A stretch of DNA of 64,000 bases, from positions 62,001-126,000 of the forward strand of contig NZ_LSSW01000002.1 of NCBI RefSeq assembly GCF_001567565.1, given 5' to 3'. Under the pieces are notes generated by a model. The model saw only the letters and a program-made list of their open reading frames with translations, made no database searches and was not told the origin of the DNA. This DNA comes from Ectopseudomonas composti (lineage in GTDB: Bacteria; Pseudomonadota; Gammaproteobacteria; Pseudomonadales; Pseudomonadaceae). Shown here piece by piece: positions 38,292-47,365 of this stretch (position 1 is the stretch's first letter; every line of letters begins with the position of its first letter). Both the position numbers and the translations under genes were made by a program.

Positions 38292-38678
38292 TTGAAAACC
38301 CTAACCAAGCTGGCCGGCCTTGGCTGCCTGCTGCTGTCTGCGCCTGTGTTCGCGGCGCAATGCACCACTGCGCAGCAGCACAAGGGTGAGGCGCTGTTTA
38401 CCAGCGAATGCTCGGTGTGCCATTCGGTCGCCGTGGGCGGTGCCACCAAGATGGGGCCGAATCTCAAGGGCCTGTTTGGTCGAACCTCGGGGAGTCTGCC
38501 TGGTTTCAGCTATTCCCAGGCGATGAAGGCGAAGGCGGTCGAATGGCAGATGCAAAGCCTGGAGCAGTTCATCGCTTCACCTCAGGCATTCGTGGCCGGT
38601 ACCTACATGCCCTACATGGGCCTGGCGAATGCCGAGGATCGCCAGGCAGTGGCGTGCTTCCTGAGCACGCAGAAGTAA
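38292..38678 (+). CDS. Periplasmic class I cytochrome c
   Basis: A 128-residue protein: signal peptide (...SAPVFA), haem motif CSVCH, then KMGPNLKGLFGRTSG and TYMPYMGL, whose Met is the likely axial ligand, as in mitochondrial-type cytochrome c. It is monocistronic, preceded by a FeaR-type site and followed by a hairpin. In context it is probably a second electron carrier for amine oxidation. Confidence 0.88.
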   Translation: MKTLTKLAGLGCLLLSAPVFAAQCTTAQQHKGEALFTSECSVCHSVAVGGATKMGPNLKGLFGRTSGSLPGFSYSQAMKAKAVEWQMQSLEQFIASPQAFVAGTYMPYMGLANAEDRQAVACFLSTQK

Positions 38679-38752
38679 CCCGAGCAGCGGGCACTGCAGC
38701 GCAACTGCCCGTCGTTTCAATCTCATCGGCTGCACCCGCGCGCATGCAGCAA

Positions 38753-38783
38753 GGCGCCCGACCAGCGAATCTGGCCGGGCGCC
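38753..38783. terminator. Bidirectional terminator between convergent cytochrome c and aldehyde dehydrogenase genes
   Basis: GGCGCCCG plus CCAG on the left pair with CTGG plus CGGGCGCC on the right, with one unpaired base on each side and a 5-base loop. It lies 75 bases after the cytochrome stop and 7 before the end of the minus-strand dehydrogenase gene. Confidence 0.65.
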
Positions 38784-38789
38784 CTACCC

Positions 38790-40277
38790 TCAGTAGCGAA
38801 TGAGCACCGACTTCAGCTCGGTATAGTCATCGATGAAGGCGCTGCCGAACTCGCGCCCCATGCCGGATGCCTTGATGCCGCCGAAGGGCACCGATGGGTC
38901 GAGGAAGGTGTGCATGTTGACGTAGACCGTGCCTGCCTCGATCTGCGGGATCAGGCGCAGCGCACGGGACAGGTCGTTGGTCCAGATGCTGGCGGTGAGG
39001 CCGAAGGGCGAGTCATTGATCAGTGCCGGCAGTTCATCCACTTCGTCGTAAGGCACTACGCAGAGAATCGGGCCGAAGGTTTCCTCGTGCAGGAAGCGAT
39101 CCTGCGGGCCGTTGGCCAGGAGCACGGTGGGTTCGACGTAGAAGCCCGAGCCCGCAAGCGGGTTGCCGCCACAGATGACCTGGTTGTCATGGCGGGCCGC
39201 GGCGAGAAATTGCGACACCTTGTCGAACTGCGGCTTGTTGGCCAGCGGGCCGAACTGCACGCTCTCGTCCAGTGGCGAGCCAATGCTCATGCCCTTCACC
39301 GCTGCGGCGAACTTGGCCAGGGTTTCATCGAGCTGCGAGCGGTGCACATAGATGCGCTCCGGCGAGGCGCAGACCTGGCCCTGGTGCACGTAGCCCGTCT
39401 GGATCAGGCCGGCCACGGCGGCATCGATATCCGCATCGGGCAAGAGTGCGGCGGCGTTCTTGCCGCCCAGCTCCAGGGTCACGCGGGTCAGGTTGGCGGC
39501 CATTGCGCTCTGACCGACCTTGAGGCCCGTTGGGACCGAGCCGGTGAACGAAACCTTGGCTACCTTGGGGTGTTCGATCAGCTGGGCACCGACTTCACCC
39601 GTACCGTTGACCACGTTCAGTACGCCTGCCGGTAAGCCTGCTTCTATGGCCAGTTCGGCCAGGCGCAGCAGGGTGATCGGGGTGAATTCGCTCGGCTTGA
39701 GGATCAGCGTGCAGCCGGTTGCTAGGGCTGCGCCGAGCTTCCAGATGGCGATCATTACCGAGAAATTCCAGGGCACGATGCCCGCGACCACGCCGACTGG
39801 CTCACGGCGCGTCATGGCGGTGTACTGCTCGCCGGCCATGGACGGGAACGACGGGGTCATGGTCTCGCCGCTGATCTTGGTCGCCCAGCCGGCGTAGTAG
39901 CGCAGGAAGATGGCGCTCTGGCCGACTTCGAACATGCGCGAGAGGTGGATGGATTTGCCCGAGCACAGGGTTTCCAGCTGCGCCAGTTCCTCGCCGTTGG
40001 CTTCCATCAGGTCGGCCAGGCGGTTGAGGACCACGCCGCGCTGATAAGGCGAAGTCTGTGCCCACTCGCCCTTGAAGCTGCGCCGGGCGGCCGCGACGGC
40101 CGACTCGACCTCGTCGGCGGTGGCGCAGGTGATCTGTGCGATCACTTCGCCGTTGGCCGGGTTGACGATGGGAACGTGCCGGCTGGAGGTGCCCGCGCGG
40201 TACTGGCCGTCGATGAAGTGGCCGTGATCGCGTTGCAGGTATTGGCGTACTTTGGGCAGTAACTGAATTTCGCTCAT
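38790..40277 (-). CDS. feaB: Phenylacetaldehyde dehydrogenase
   Basis: A 495-residue NAD-dependent aldehyde dehydrogenase. Catalytic residues are E269 (TLELGGKNAA) and C303 (HQGQVCASPERI); the cofactor region is GIVPWNFSVMIAIWKLG. Length and motifs match phenylacetaldehyde dehydrogenases (FeaB, PadA, StyD). It converts the aldehyde made by the amine dehydrogenase to phenylacetate, the substrate of PaaK. The start at 40277 has AGGAG at a normal distance. The upstream gene on the same strand, a PotF-like binding protein, is 142 bases away; they probably share the FeaR-type promoter. Confidence 0.88.
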   Translation of the reverse strand: MSEIQLLPKVRQYLQRDHGHFIDGQYRAGTSSRHVPIVNPANGEVIAQITCATADEVESAVAAARRSFKGEWAQTSPYQRGVVLNRLADLMEANGEELAQLETLCSGKSIHLSRMFEVGQSAIFLRYYAGWATKISGETMTPSFPSMAGEQYTAMTRREPVGVVAGIVPWNFSVMIAIWKLGAALATGCTLILKPSEFTPITLLRLAELAIEAGLPAGVLNVVNGTGEVGAQLIEHPKVAKVSFTGSVPTGLKVGQSAMAANLTRVTLELGGKNAAALLPDADIDAAVAGLIQTGYVHQGQVCASPERIYVHRSQLDETLAKFAAAVKGMSIGSPLDESVQFGPLANKPQFDKVSQFLAAARHDNQVICGGNPLAGSGFYVEPTVLLANGPQDRFLHEETFGPILCVVPYDEVDELPALINDSPFGLTASIWTNDLSRALRLIPQIEAGTVYVNMHTFLDPSVPFGGIKASGMGREFGSAFIDDYTELKSVLIRY

Positions 40278-40368
40278 GGGGTCTCCTGAGGGGCTTGAGT
40301 GGCCCGAGCTTGTTGGTATTGGCGGGGCCTCGTAGGGGAATTTGCTGCTTTGTCGCTGTGCTGCTTGC

Positions 40369-40388
40369 CGCGCCCTATCCAGGGCGCG
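40369..40388 (-). other. Hairpin between the PotF-like gene and the dehydrogenase gene
   Basis: CGCGCCCT, four bases, AGGGCGCG: a perfect 8-bp stem 31 bases after the PotF-like stop, with no U tract. It may partly separate expression of the two genes. No FeaR-type double site is seen between 40278 and 40419. Confidence 0.4.
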
Positions 40389-40419
40389 CATGCCGAGAGC
40401 GCCTCAATCGCCTGGGGCT

Positions 40420-41481
40420 TCAATAGCGGTTCCTCTTCAGGTCCTGCCAGGCTTCATCGAGGATCTTGCGTTGTGAGGTGGGCACGCTCTCGAGCAGATA
40501 ACTGCGTCGTCTTTGATCGGTCGTCAGCACCTGTGCCGGGTGCGCTTTTGCGAAGCTCTGCATGGCTGGCGTCTCGTTAGGCAGCGGTGCATAGAAACGA
40601 GAGTTGAGCGCGTTGCGCAGTGCGATTGGCGGGTCGATCAGGAAATCGAGCAGGCGGTAGGCCAGTTGCGGGTTGGCGGCATCGCTCGGGATCGCCAGGG
40701 TATCGATGAAGATCGCCGCGCCTTCTTCCGGAATGCGGTAGACGAGCTTCGGATTGTCCTGCATCGCACGCACGGCATGGCCGCTCCAGGCCATGGCCAG
40801 ACACAGCTTGCCGTTTATGAGGTCGTCGACGAAGTCCCAGTTGTTCATCGTGCGAATGAACGGCGTGACGGCCTTCAATCCGTCCAGTTGCTTGATCAAC
40901 TGGCGGTTGGTGATACGCGACAGGCGCCGCCCGCGGTAGTTGAGCAGCACTGATGAGGTCTCATCGGAAGCGTCCAGCATCGCTACGCCGCATGTGCTGA
41001 GCCGTTCTGTTTCGGCGGCCTCGAACATCAGCTTCCAGCTGTTGGGCGGGGGAGCGCCGTAGCTGGCTTGCGCCAGGTCTGGGGCGATTACCAGCCCGGT
41101 GGAGCCCCATAGATAGGGCACCGCGTAACGGTTGGCCTGTGGCAGGCCGGCGAGAATCGTCAGCAGCCAGGGGTCGAGTTCGGCGTAGTGCGTCAGCTGC
41201 CCGGTATCCAACGGCGTCAGCCGCTGCTCCTCGATCAGTTGTTCGAGCATGAAATGGCTCGGCATCACCAGGTCATAGTGCGAGCCATCACTGAGCGCCT
41301 GGCGCAACTCGTCGGTGCTGGTATAGGTCTGGTAATCGACGGTAATACCGGTTTGCTGCTGAAAATCTCTGAGCACGTCAGGGGCCAGGTAGTCCTTCCA
41401 CCCGTACACGCGCACTACCTGTTCGGCATGCGCCTGAGCGATGGTTGCCAGCAGAGCGAGCAAGGCAAGCAGTACTTTCAT
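40420..41481 (-). CDS. PotF/SpuD-like periplasmic polyamine-type binding protein (orphan)
   Basis: A 353-residue exported solute-binding protein: signal peptide (...AQAHA), then VVRVYGWKDYLAPDVLRDFQ, the hallmark start of the PotD/PotF family, and later NYRGRRLSRI and WSGHAVRAMQDNPKLVYRIP. Family members bind putrescine, spermidine or related amines. No ABC permease or ATPase genes are adjacent. It is preceded by a FeaR-type promoter and followed by phenylacetaldehyde dehydrogenase. It may bind an aromatic amine for uptake or for presentation to the chemoreceptor; this is inference. Confidence 0.85.
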   Translation of the reverse strand: MKVLLALLALLATIAQAHAEQVVRVYGWKDYLAPDVLRDFQQQTGITVDYQTYTSTDELRQALSDGSHYDLVMPSHFMLEQLIEEQRLTPLDTGQLTHYAELDPWLLTILAGLPQANRYAVPYLWGSTGLVIAPDLAQASYGAPPPNSWKLMFEAAETERLSTCGVAMLDASDETSSVLLNYRGRRLSRITNRQLIKQLDGLKAVTPFIRTMNNWDFVDDLINGKLCLAMAWSGHAVRAMQDNPKLVYRIPEEGAAIFIDTLAIPSDAANPQLAYRLLDFLIDPPIALRNALNSRFYAPLPNETPAMQSFAKAHPAQVLTTDQRRRSYLLESVPTSQRKILDEAWQDLKRNRY

Positions 41482-41549
41482 CGGGCACCTCCGCAGGCAT
41501 TGACGTTCGTCCAGCGTTCAAACTGCCGAGTGCTGGACTTCTGCAAGCC

Positions 41550-41613
41550 ATTTAAGCCAGATCGGCCCGCTGGAGTTTGCTTCTGGGTGCCAAGTTCTGG
41601 TGTCGGTGTGCCA
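41550..41613 (-). promoter_or_regulatory. Candidate FeaR-type activator site and promoter of the PotF-like / feaB pair
   Basis: Toward the gene: TGGCA (complement of 41609-41613), 16 bases, TGGCA (complement of 41588-41592), 32 bases, TTAAAT (41550-41555) as -10-like hexamer. The proximal box is 106 bases before the start codon. The rest of 41482-41840 shows no gene. Confidence 0.65.
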
Positions 41614-41840
41614 AACGATCACGGGTTGCGGCCGGGGCGATAAGCACCTGCATGCGGGCAGGCCAATGCGCGTGCGGCCCAGTTGCTGCTTCTGGAGAAT
41701 GAGCGAGCTGCTTTGGTATGGCGGTAGCCGGAACGAGCAGGAGATGGGCAACGAGTTAAAAGGCGCGTCGCGGGCGGATCTCATCGTTGCCGTATGACGT
41801 CTATCAGACGGCGCCTTGAGTTGAGTGGCTGCAGAAACAA

Positions 41841-41870
41841 AAAGGCCCCAGATTTTCATCTGGGGCCTTT
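41841..41870 (-). terminator. Terminator of the tRNA-Arg gene
   Basis: AAAGGCCCCAGA, six bases, TCTGGGGCCTTT: a 12-bp stem just downstream (minus strand) of the tRNA, followed there by TTGTTTC. A good Rho-independent terminator. Confidence 0.85.
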
Positions 41871-41877
41871 CGCTATC

Positions 41878-41954
41878 TGGCGCACTCGGCGGGATTCGAA
41901 CCCACGACCCCTGCCTTCGGAGGGCAGTACTCTATCCAGCTGAGCTACGAGTGC
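41878..41954 (-). tRNA. tRNA-Arg (anticodon CCG)
   Basis: A 77-nt tRNA on the minus strand. The acceptor stem GCACTCG pairs with CGAGTGC, followed by discriminator G and an encoded CCA (41878-41880). The D arm contains AGCTCAGCTGGATAGAG, the anticodon stem-loop is CTGCC-CTCCGAA-GGCAG (anticodon CCG), and the T arm contains GGTTCGAATCC. Its 3' end faces the amine/phenylacetate island. Confidence 0.97.
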
Positions 41955-42300
41955 GTTGCGGGGCGCAATCATACGCATCTCGGCGGTTAGCGTCCATTCT
42001 GCATGGCTGTGCATTATTTAAAACGCACTTTACACTTTTGCGCTGCCAGAACGGCCTTCTGAGAAGTTTTTGCCATTATTTTATGGATTTTCCTTGGCCG
42101 CCTATTGCCCTTTACCCTTGCCGATCCTAGGATTCGTTTGAGATTTCAAACGGCGTGTTCAGTCATTCTGAACCCTCGCACGTTCAACGGTTCTGAATCC
42201 ATTATCAGGCCCCGCACGGCTCGTTTCGACCTTGCGGGCTCTGCCCGTGACTCCAACGACTTACGCCGACGCCCGGGTGTCGGAACTGAAGGAGACTGCC
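41955..42300. promoter_or_regulatory. gabD upstream region with one palindrome
   Basis: These 346 bases hold no gene I can support. At 42135-42152 lies CGTTTGA-N4-TCAAACG, a 7-bp-arm palindrome that could be a regulator site; it is 148 bases before gabD. The sequence TTCTGAA occurs twice shortly after it. An AAGGAG ribosome site precedes the ATG at 42301. Confidence 0.4.
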
Positions 42301-43752
42301 ATGCAACTGAAAGACCCCCAGCTGCTGCGCCAACAGGCTTATATCGATGGCCAGTGGTTGGACGCCGACAGCGGTCAGACCATTGCCGTGAACAACCCGG
42401 CCACTGGCGAGATCATTGGCCATGTGCCGAAGATGGGCCGTGCTGAGACCCGCCGCGCCATCGAGGCCGCCGAGAAGGCGCTGCCGGCCTGGCGTGCGCT
42501 GACCGCCAAGGAGCGTGCGAACAAGCTGCGTCGCTGGTTCGAGCTGCTGATGGAAAACCAGGATGACCTCGGCCGCCTGATGACCCTGGAGCAGGGCAAG
42601 CCGCTGGCCGAAGCCAAGGGCGAGATTGCCTATGCTGCGTCGTTCATCGAGTGGTTCGCCGAAGAAGCCAAGCGCGTCTACGGCGACGTGATCCCGGGCC
42701 ACCAGCCGGACAAGCGTCTGATCGTGATCAAGCAGCCGATCGGCGTCACCGCCGCCATTACCCCGTGGAACTTCCCCGCCGCGATGATCACCCGCAAGGC
42801 CGGTCCGGCACTGGCCGCCGGTTGCACCATGGTGATCAAGCCGGCTTCGCAGACCCCGTTCTCCGCCCTGGCCCTGGTCGAGCTGGCCGAGCGCGCCGGC
42901 ATCCCCAAAGGCGTGCTGAGCGTGGTCACCGGCAGCGCCGGCGAAGTGGGTGGCGAGCTGACCAGCAACCCGATCGTGCGCAAGCTGTCCTTCACCGGCT
43001 CGACCGAGATCGGTCGCCAGCTGATGGCCGAATGCGCCCAGGACATCAAGAAGGTGTCGCTGGAACTGGGTGGTAACGCGCCGTTCATCGTCTTCGATGA
43101 CGCCGACCTGGACGCTGCCGTCGAAGGCGCGCTGATCTCCAAGTACCGCAACAACGGCCAGACCTGCGTCTGCGCCAACCGCATCTACGTGCAGGACGGT
43201 GTCTACGAGGCCTTCGCCGAGAAGCTGATCGCCGCCGTGGCGAAGCTGAAGATCGGCAACGGTCTGGAAGACGGCACCACCACCGGTCCGCTGATCGACG
43301 AGAAGGCCGTGGCCAAGGTTCAGGAGCACATCGCCGATGCCGTGAACAAGGGCGCCAAGCTGGCCCTGGGCGGTAAGCCGCACGCCCTCGGTGGCACCTT
43401 CTTCGAGCCGACCATTCTGCTCGACGTGCCGAAGACCGCCGCCGTGGCCAAGGAAGAGACCTTCGGCCCGCTGGCGCCGCTGTTCCGCTTCAAGGACGAG
43501 GCCGAGGTGGTCGCCATGGCCAACGATACCGAGTTCGGCCTGGCCTCCTACTTCTATGCCCGCGATCTGGGCCGCGTGTTCCGCGTGGCCGAGGCGCTGG
43601 AGTACGGCATGGTGGGTATCAACACCGGCCTGATCTCCAACGAAGTCGCGCCGTTCGGCGGTGTGAAGGCTTCCGGCCTGGGCCGCGAAGGATCCAAGTA
43701 CGGGATCGAGGACTATCTCGAGATCAAGTACATGTGCCTGGGCGGCATCTAG
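42301..43752 (+). CDS. gabD: GabD, NADP-dependent succinate-semialdehyde dehydrogenase
   Basis: A 483-residue aldehyde dehydrogenase with E255 (SLELGGNAPF) and C289 (NNGQTCVCANRI); the paired C289/C291 is the GabD redox-switch arrangement. The cofactor motif is TPWNFPAAMITRK. It oxidises succinate semialdehyde to succinate in GABA use. The start at 42301 follows AAGGAG; the frame stays open upstream but without coding features. gabT follows after 260 bases, which contain no evident gene. Confidence 0.95.
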   Translation: MQLKDPQLLRQQAYIDGQWLDADSGQTIAVNNPATGEIIGHVPKMGRAETRRAIEAAEKALPAWRALTAKERANKLRRWFELLMENQDDLGRLMTLEQGKPLAEAKGEIAYAASFIEWFAEEAKRVYGDVIPGHQPDKRLIVIKQPIGVTAAITPWNFPAAMITRKAGPALAAGCTMVIKPASQTPFSALALVELAERAGIPKGVLSVVTGSAGEVGGELTSNPIVRKLSFTGSTEIGRQLMAECAQDIKKVSLELGGNAPFIVFDDADLDAAVEGALISKYRNNGQTCVCANRIYVQDGVYEAFAEKLIAAVAKLKIGNGLEDGTTTGPLIDEKAVAKVQEHIADAVNKGAKLALGGKPHALGGTFFEPTILLDVPKTAAVAKEETFGPLAPLFRFKDEAEVVAMANDTEFGLASYFYARDLGRVFRVAEALEYGMVGINTGLISNEVAPFGGVKASGLGREGSKYGIEDYLEIKYMCLGGI

Positions 43753-44012
43753 TCGCTGCTGCACTCGGTCGGGCGTCGTTGGTGCAAACTGGAAAATGCT
43801 CATTGGCTACAGCCAACTGCGCTTTTCCCGCTTGCGCCGCCTAGCCCGACCATCGCTCGCGACGCGCCTGGCGCTTTGAGCTGGAGCGTAGCGAGCCAGA
43901 ATTTCCCCCGCCTCCGGCGGCCCGACGCAGTCGATCATCGTATGCTGCGGCGAACCACCTCCAGAGGCATTTCCTTGCAACCGAGCCGCCCGATGACGGC
44001 CATGAGGACACC

Positions 44013-45293
44013 ATGAGCAAGACCAACGAATCCCTGCTGCAACGCCGCCAGGCCGCCGTACCGCGCGGTGTCGGTCAGATCCACCCGATCGTCGCCGAGC
44101 GCGCCGAGAACGCCACCGTGTGGGACGTCGAAGGCCGCGAGTACATCGACTTCGCCGGCGGCATTGCGGTGCTGAACACCGGCCACCTGCACCCGAAAGT
44201 GGTCGCCGCCGTTCAGGAACAGCTGACCAAGCTGAGCCACACCTGCTTCCAGGTGCTGGCCTACGAGCCCTACATCGAGCTCTGCGAAGAGATCGCCAAG
44301 CGCGTGCCGGGTGACTTCGCCAAGAAGACCCTGCTGGTCACCTCCGGCTCCGAAGCCGTGGAGAACGCGGTGAAGATCGCCCGTGCCGCCACTGGCCGCG
44401 CCGGCGTGATTGCCTTCACCGGCGCCTACCACGGCCGCACCATGATGACCCTGTCGCTGACCGGCAAGGTGGTGCCGTACTCCGCCGGCATGGGCCTGAT
44501 GCCCGCTGGCGTGTACCGCGCCCAGGCGCCGTGCCCGCTGCATGGTGTGAGCGAGGACGAGTCCATCGCCAGCATCGAGCGCGTCTTCAAGAACGACGCG
44601 CAGCCGCAGGACATCGCCGCGATCATCATCGAGCCGGTGCAGGGTGAGGGTGGCTTCTACGTCAACTCCAAGCCGTTCATGCAGCGCCTGCGTGCCCTGT
44701 GCGACCAGCACGGCATCCTCCTGATCGCTGACGAAGTGCAGACTGGCGCTGGCCGTACCGGCACCTTCTTCGCCACCGAGCAACTGGGCGTGATCCCGGA
44801 CCTGACCACCTTCGCCAAGTCCGTTGGCGGCGGCTTCCCGATCTCCGGTGTATGCGGCAAGGCCGAGATCATGGACAAGATCGCCCCCGGTGGCCTGGGG
44901 GGCACCTACGCTGGCAGCCCGATTGCCTGCGCCGCGGCCCTGGCCGTGCTCAAGGTGTTCGACGAAGAGAAGCTGCTGGAGCGCTCCAACCTCGTCGGCG
45001 AGAAGCTCAAGGCGGGCCTGAACAAGATTGCCGAGAAGCACAAGGTGATCGGTGATGTGCGCGGCCTGGGTTCGATGGTCGCCATCGAGCTGTTCGAAGG
45101 CGGTGACCACAGCAAGCCGGCTGCCGAGCTGGTTGGCAAGATCGTCGCCAAGGCGCGCGACAAGGGCCTGATCCTGCTGTCGTGCGGCACTTACTACAAC
45201 GTCATCCGCTTCCTGATGCCCGTCACCATCCCTGACGCGCAGCTGGAGAAGGGCATCGCCATAGTCGCCGAGTGTTTCGACGAACTGGCCTGA
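44013..45293 (+). CDS. gabT: GabT, 4-aminobutyrate aminotransferase
   Basis: A 426-residue class III aminotransferase. The PLP lysine is K269 in TTFAKSVGGGFPI; the phosphate-binding stretch is SGSEAVENAV and the ring-stacking aromatic lies in FTGAYHGRT. It moves the amino group of GABA to 2-oxoglutarate, giving succinate semialdehyde for GabD. A good terminator follows. Confidence 0.95.
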   Translation: MSKTNESLLQRRQAAVPRGVGQIHPIVAERAENATVWDVEGREYIDFAGGIAVLNTGHLHPKVVAAVQEQLTKLSHTCFQVLAYEPYIELCEEIAKRVPGDFAKKTLLVTSGSEAVENAVKIARAATGRAGVIAFTGAYHGRTMMTLSLTGKVVPYSAGMGLMPAGVYRAQAPCPLHGVSEDESIASIERVFKNDAQPQDIAAIIIEPVQGEGGFYVNSKPFMQRLRALCDQHGILLIADEVQTGAGRTGTFFATEQLGVIPDLTTFAKSVGGGFPISGVCGKAEIMDKIAPGGLGGTYAGSPIACAAALAVLKVFDEEKLLERSNLVGEKLKAGLNKIAEKHKVIGDVRGLGSMVAIELFEGGDHSKPAAELVGKIVAKARDKGLILLSCGTYYNVIRFLMPVTIPDAQLEKGIAIVAECFDELA

Positions 45294-45344
45294 GTCGTTC
45301 CTGCTGTACCTGCGCCCGTGGCTGACCGCACCGGGCGCACCTGA

Positions 45345-45368
45345 GACCCGCCGCGTGCGGGTCTTTTT
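45345..45368 (+). terminator. gabT terminator
   Basis: GACCCGC, five bases, GCGGGTC then TTTTT: a standard Rho-independent terminator 52 bases after the gabT stop. Confidence 0.9.
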
Positions 45369-45435
45369 GTCTGGAGCCAGGGGCTTCGGCCCTGGCCAGT
45401 CGCCGCTGAAGCGCCTGCCACAGGTGCGCTACAGC

Positions 45436-45460
45436 CTGTGGGAGGGGCTTTAGCCGCGAC
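45436..45460. repeat. Single REP-type element
   Basis: CTGTGGGAGGGGCTTTAGCC followed by GCGAC, the common Pseudomonas REP form. It lies in the gap between gabT and the convergent chemoreceptor gene. A related copy is at 53614. Confidence 0.7.
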
Positions 45461-45497
45461 GGATTCCCTACCCGCTGCATCCGGGCTACGGCTGGGC

Positions 45498-46583
45498 TCA
45501 GTGTCCTCGGCTCAGCGAGTCGAGTTGCTGGCTGACGTCATGGCTGGCTCGCTCCATCTGCGCCACAGCCTGCAGGGTGCGCGACCAATCCTGGTTCTGC
45601 GCGGCGTGCAGGGCTTCGTGCGCAGCCTCATGCACCTGGCGATGTGGAGCCTCCAGTTGCTGATAACCGCGCGTCTTGCCGTAACGAGCGACGGTTTCGC
45701 CATCCTGATACCAGCGGCCCAGGCGGCAGCTCTGGTGGTCGGTCATCCCGGTATTGCTGTCGTTGCGCAGCAGGCGCTGGTAGACCTCGAACTTGAACAG
45801 CAGGTGGTCGAGTTTGACCGCTTCGCAGAAGGAGCCGAGGGCGATGCGCTCGATCAGGGCATTCATGTGCTCGCCCAATTCGACCATCCGATCTAGTGTG
45901 CTCGCCGACTGCGAGACGTCACCGGACAGCCGTGAGGCCTCGCTGGACAGTTGACCGATGGCACTGCTGGCGCGCTCGGTTTCCTGGTTGATGCTGGCGA
46001 CGAGCTGGCTGATCTCCTGGGTGGCCTGATGGGTGCGCTGCGCCAGGGCCCGCACCTCATCAGCGACCACGGCAAAGCCACGACCCTGCTCGCCGGCGCG
46101 GGCCGCTTCGATGGCGGCGTTGAGGGCCAGCAGGTTGGTCTGGTCGGAAATGGCCTTGATCAGCTCGACGATGCGGCTGATGTCGCCGACCCGCCCCTGC
46201 AACAGTTCGACGCTCTGCACGCTCTGCACGCCCTGCTCGGACATGCCGCCGAGTGCGTTGGAAAAACCGGCGAGCAGGGTCGAGGTTTGCTGGAACACGC
46301 CTTGGTGCTCACGCTGCTTTTCGACCTCGACACGCAACTGTTCCGCTTGCGCGACTACGCCGTCACGGGTGGCCGAGAGTGACTCCTGGAAGTTGTTCAG
46401 TTCGACCTGCAGTTGCTCGCGAAAGCGGCTCATGGCGTTGAGTCGATGCTGCTCCTGCTGCGTCTGTCGCTGCAGTTCGCGGGCATCCTCCAGCTCGCGC
46501 TGCATGGCCTGCTTCTCGGCAACAAGACGCTCGACCTGATTCTGTAGGTCTTGGCATTGCTGGCGCAATTTACGGTCGAACAT
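45498..46583 (-). CDS. Soluble chemoreceptor with C-terminal CZB zinc-binding domain
   Basis: A 361-residue cytoplasmic chemoreceptor with no membrane helix. An N-terminal coiled coil (1-110) leads to a methyl-accepting signalling domain (about 110-240, with [20 protein letters not shown]). The CZB domain has the conserved ligands H260 (LDHLLFK), C286 (SCRLGRWY), H314 and H318 ([10 protein letters not shown]). CZB domains bind zinc through three His and one Cys; the Cys can sense oxidants such as hypochlorous acid. The gene is transcribed toward gabT. Confidence 0.92.
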   Translation of the reverse strand: MFDRKLRQQCQDLQNQVERLVAEKQAMQRELEDARELQRQTQQEQHRLNAMSRFREQLQVELNNFQESLSATRDGVVAQAEQLRVEVEKQREHQGVFQQTSTLLAGFSNALGGMSEQGVQSVQSVELLQGRVGDISRIVELIKAISDQTNLLALNAAIEAARAGEQGRGFAVVADEVRALAQRTHQATQEISQLVASINQETERASSAIGQLSSEASRLSGDVSQSASTLDRMVELGEHMNALIERIALGSFCEAVKLDHLLFKFEVYQRLLRNDSNTGMTDHQSCRLGRWYQDGETVARYGKTRGYQQLEAPHRQVHEAAHEALHAAQNQDWSRTLQAVAQMERASHDVSQQLDSLSRGH

Positions 46584-46695
46584 GGGGTGCTACTCCAGGC
46601 GGGAAACTACGGATGACGTTGGTCTTTGTTATCGGTATCAAATTATCGAGCTGTAGCCCGTACGCCGCATTGACGCCGAGCAGCAATGCAGACGG

Positions 46696-46719
46696 AAAAA
46701 AGCCCGCACATGGCGGGCT
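46696..46719 (-). terminator. Terminator of the cupin gene
   Basis: AGCCCGC, five bases, GCGGGCT, followed on the minus strand by TTTTTCC. It lies 32 bases past the cupin stop. Confidence 0.85.
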
Positions 46720-46750
46720 AGAGGGAGACACGCAACTGGAGTTCGGGAAC

Positions 46751-47110
46751 TTACTTGGGCTCGAAGATTACATACACCTTGCGGCAGGTTTCGAGTACTT
46801 CCCAGGTGCCGGAGAAACCGGCGGGAATCACGAAACGGTCGCCAGCGCGTACGGTCTTGGCATTGCCGTCGGCGTCACGCAGCACGGAAACGCCCTGGAG
46901 AATCTCGCAGTATTCGTGTTCGGTGTAGCTCACCTTCCACTGACCGACTGCGCCTTCCCAGATGCCGGTGCTGAACTGGCCGCACGGGCTGCTGTAGTGA
47001 TTGCGCACGCTTTGCTCGGGGTCGCCCTTGAGCACCTTTTCTGGCGCCGGGCGGTAGTGTTCGGCGGCCGTGCCGGCCTGGGCGAAGTCGACGATCTGCT
47101 CGATGTTCAT
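46751..47110 (-). CDS. Cupin-domain protein (DUF861-like)
   Basis: A 119-residue single-domain cupin. Motifs such as EHEYCEILQGVSVLRDADGN and VRAGDRFVIPAGFSGTWEVL fit the small cupin family that includes ureidoglycine aminohydrolase-like proteins. It is divergent from kauB across 255 bases; similar genes sit beside polyamine catabolic genes in Pseudomonas. Catalytic or regulatory function is not evident. Confidence 0.85.
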   Translation of the reverse strand: MNIEQIVDFAQAGTAAEHYRPAPEKVLKGDPEQSVRNHYSSPCGQFSTGIWEGAVGQWKVSYTEHEYCEILQGVSVLRDADGNAKTVRAGDRFVIPAGFSGTWEVLETCRKVYVIFEPK

Positions 47111-47365
47111 CTGGCTGTTCCGTGGTTTCGGTGGCGGCTACCGCGCGATCGGCAGGGCGGCCGCGGGTGAAATCGTGGTAGCAGTCTATGTTTAAAAAAA
47201 CGAACATGACAAGGGCTTTTTCCAGTCTTTGTCAAAAATATTGAAAAGCCACAGCCCTCTGGTTTAGTGTGGCGGACAGGATTTGGCCAGCGATCTGGCC
47301 TTGCAGAATTATTGACAGTGCGCGCCCCTTTGGGCGCCGCTTCCACCCATTGAGAGGATGCCGGA

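Noticed and set aside
40278-40419. A separate FeaR-type site directly upstream of feaB
   Set aside because: TGCCG sequences occur there but not with the 21-bp spacing, so feaB is more likely read from the promoter of the PotF-like gene.
41878-41954. An integration (att) duplication of the tRNA-Arg 3' end
   Set aside because: I looked by eye for a second copy of the tRNA 3' end near 9-10 kb and found none, and there is no integrase gene. The island boundary remains only an inference.
42094-42110. A possible sigma-54 promoter (TTGGCCGCCTATTGC) before gabD
   Set aside because: The GG and GC elements are one base too close (GG-N9-GC rather than GG-N10-GC).
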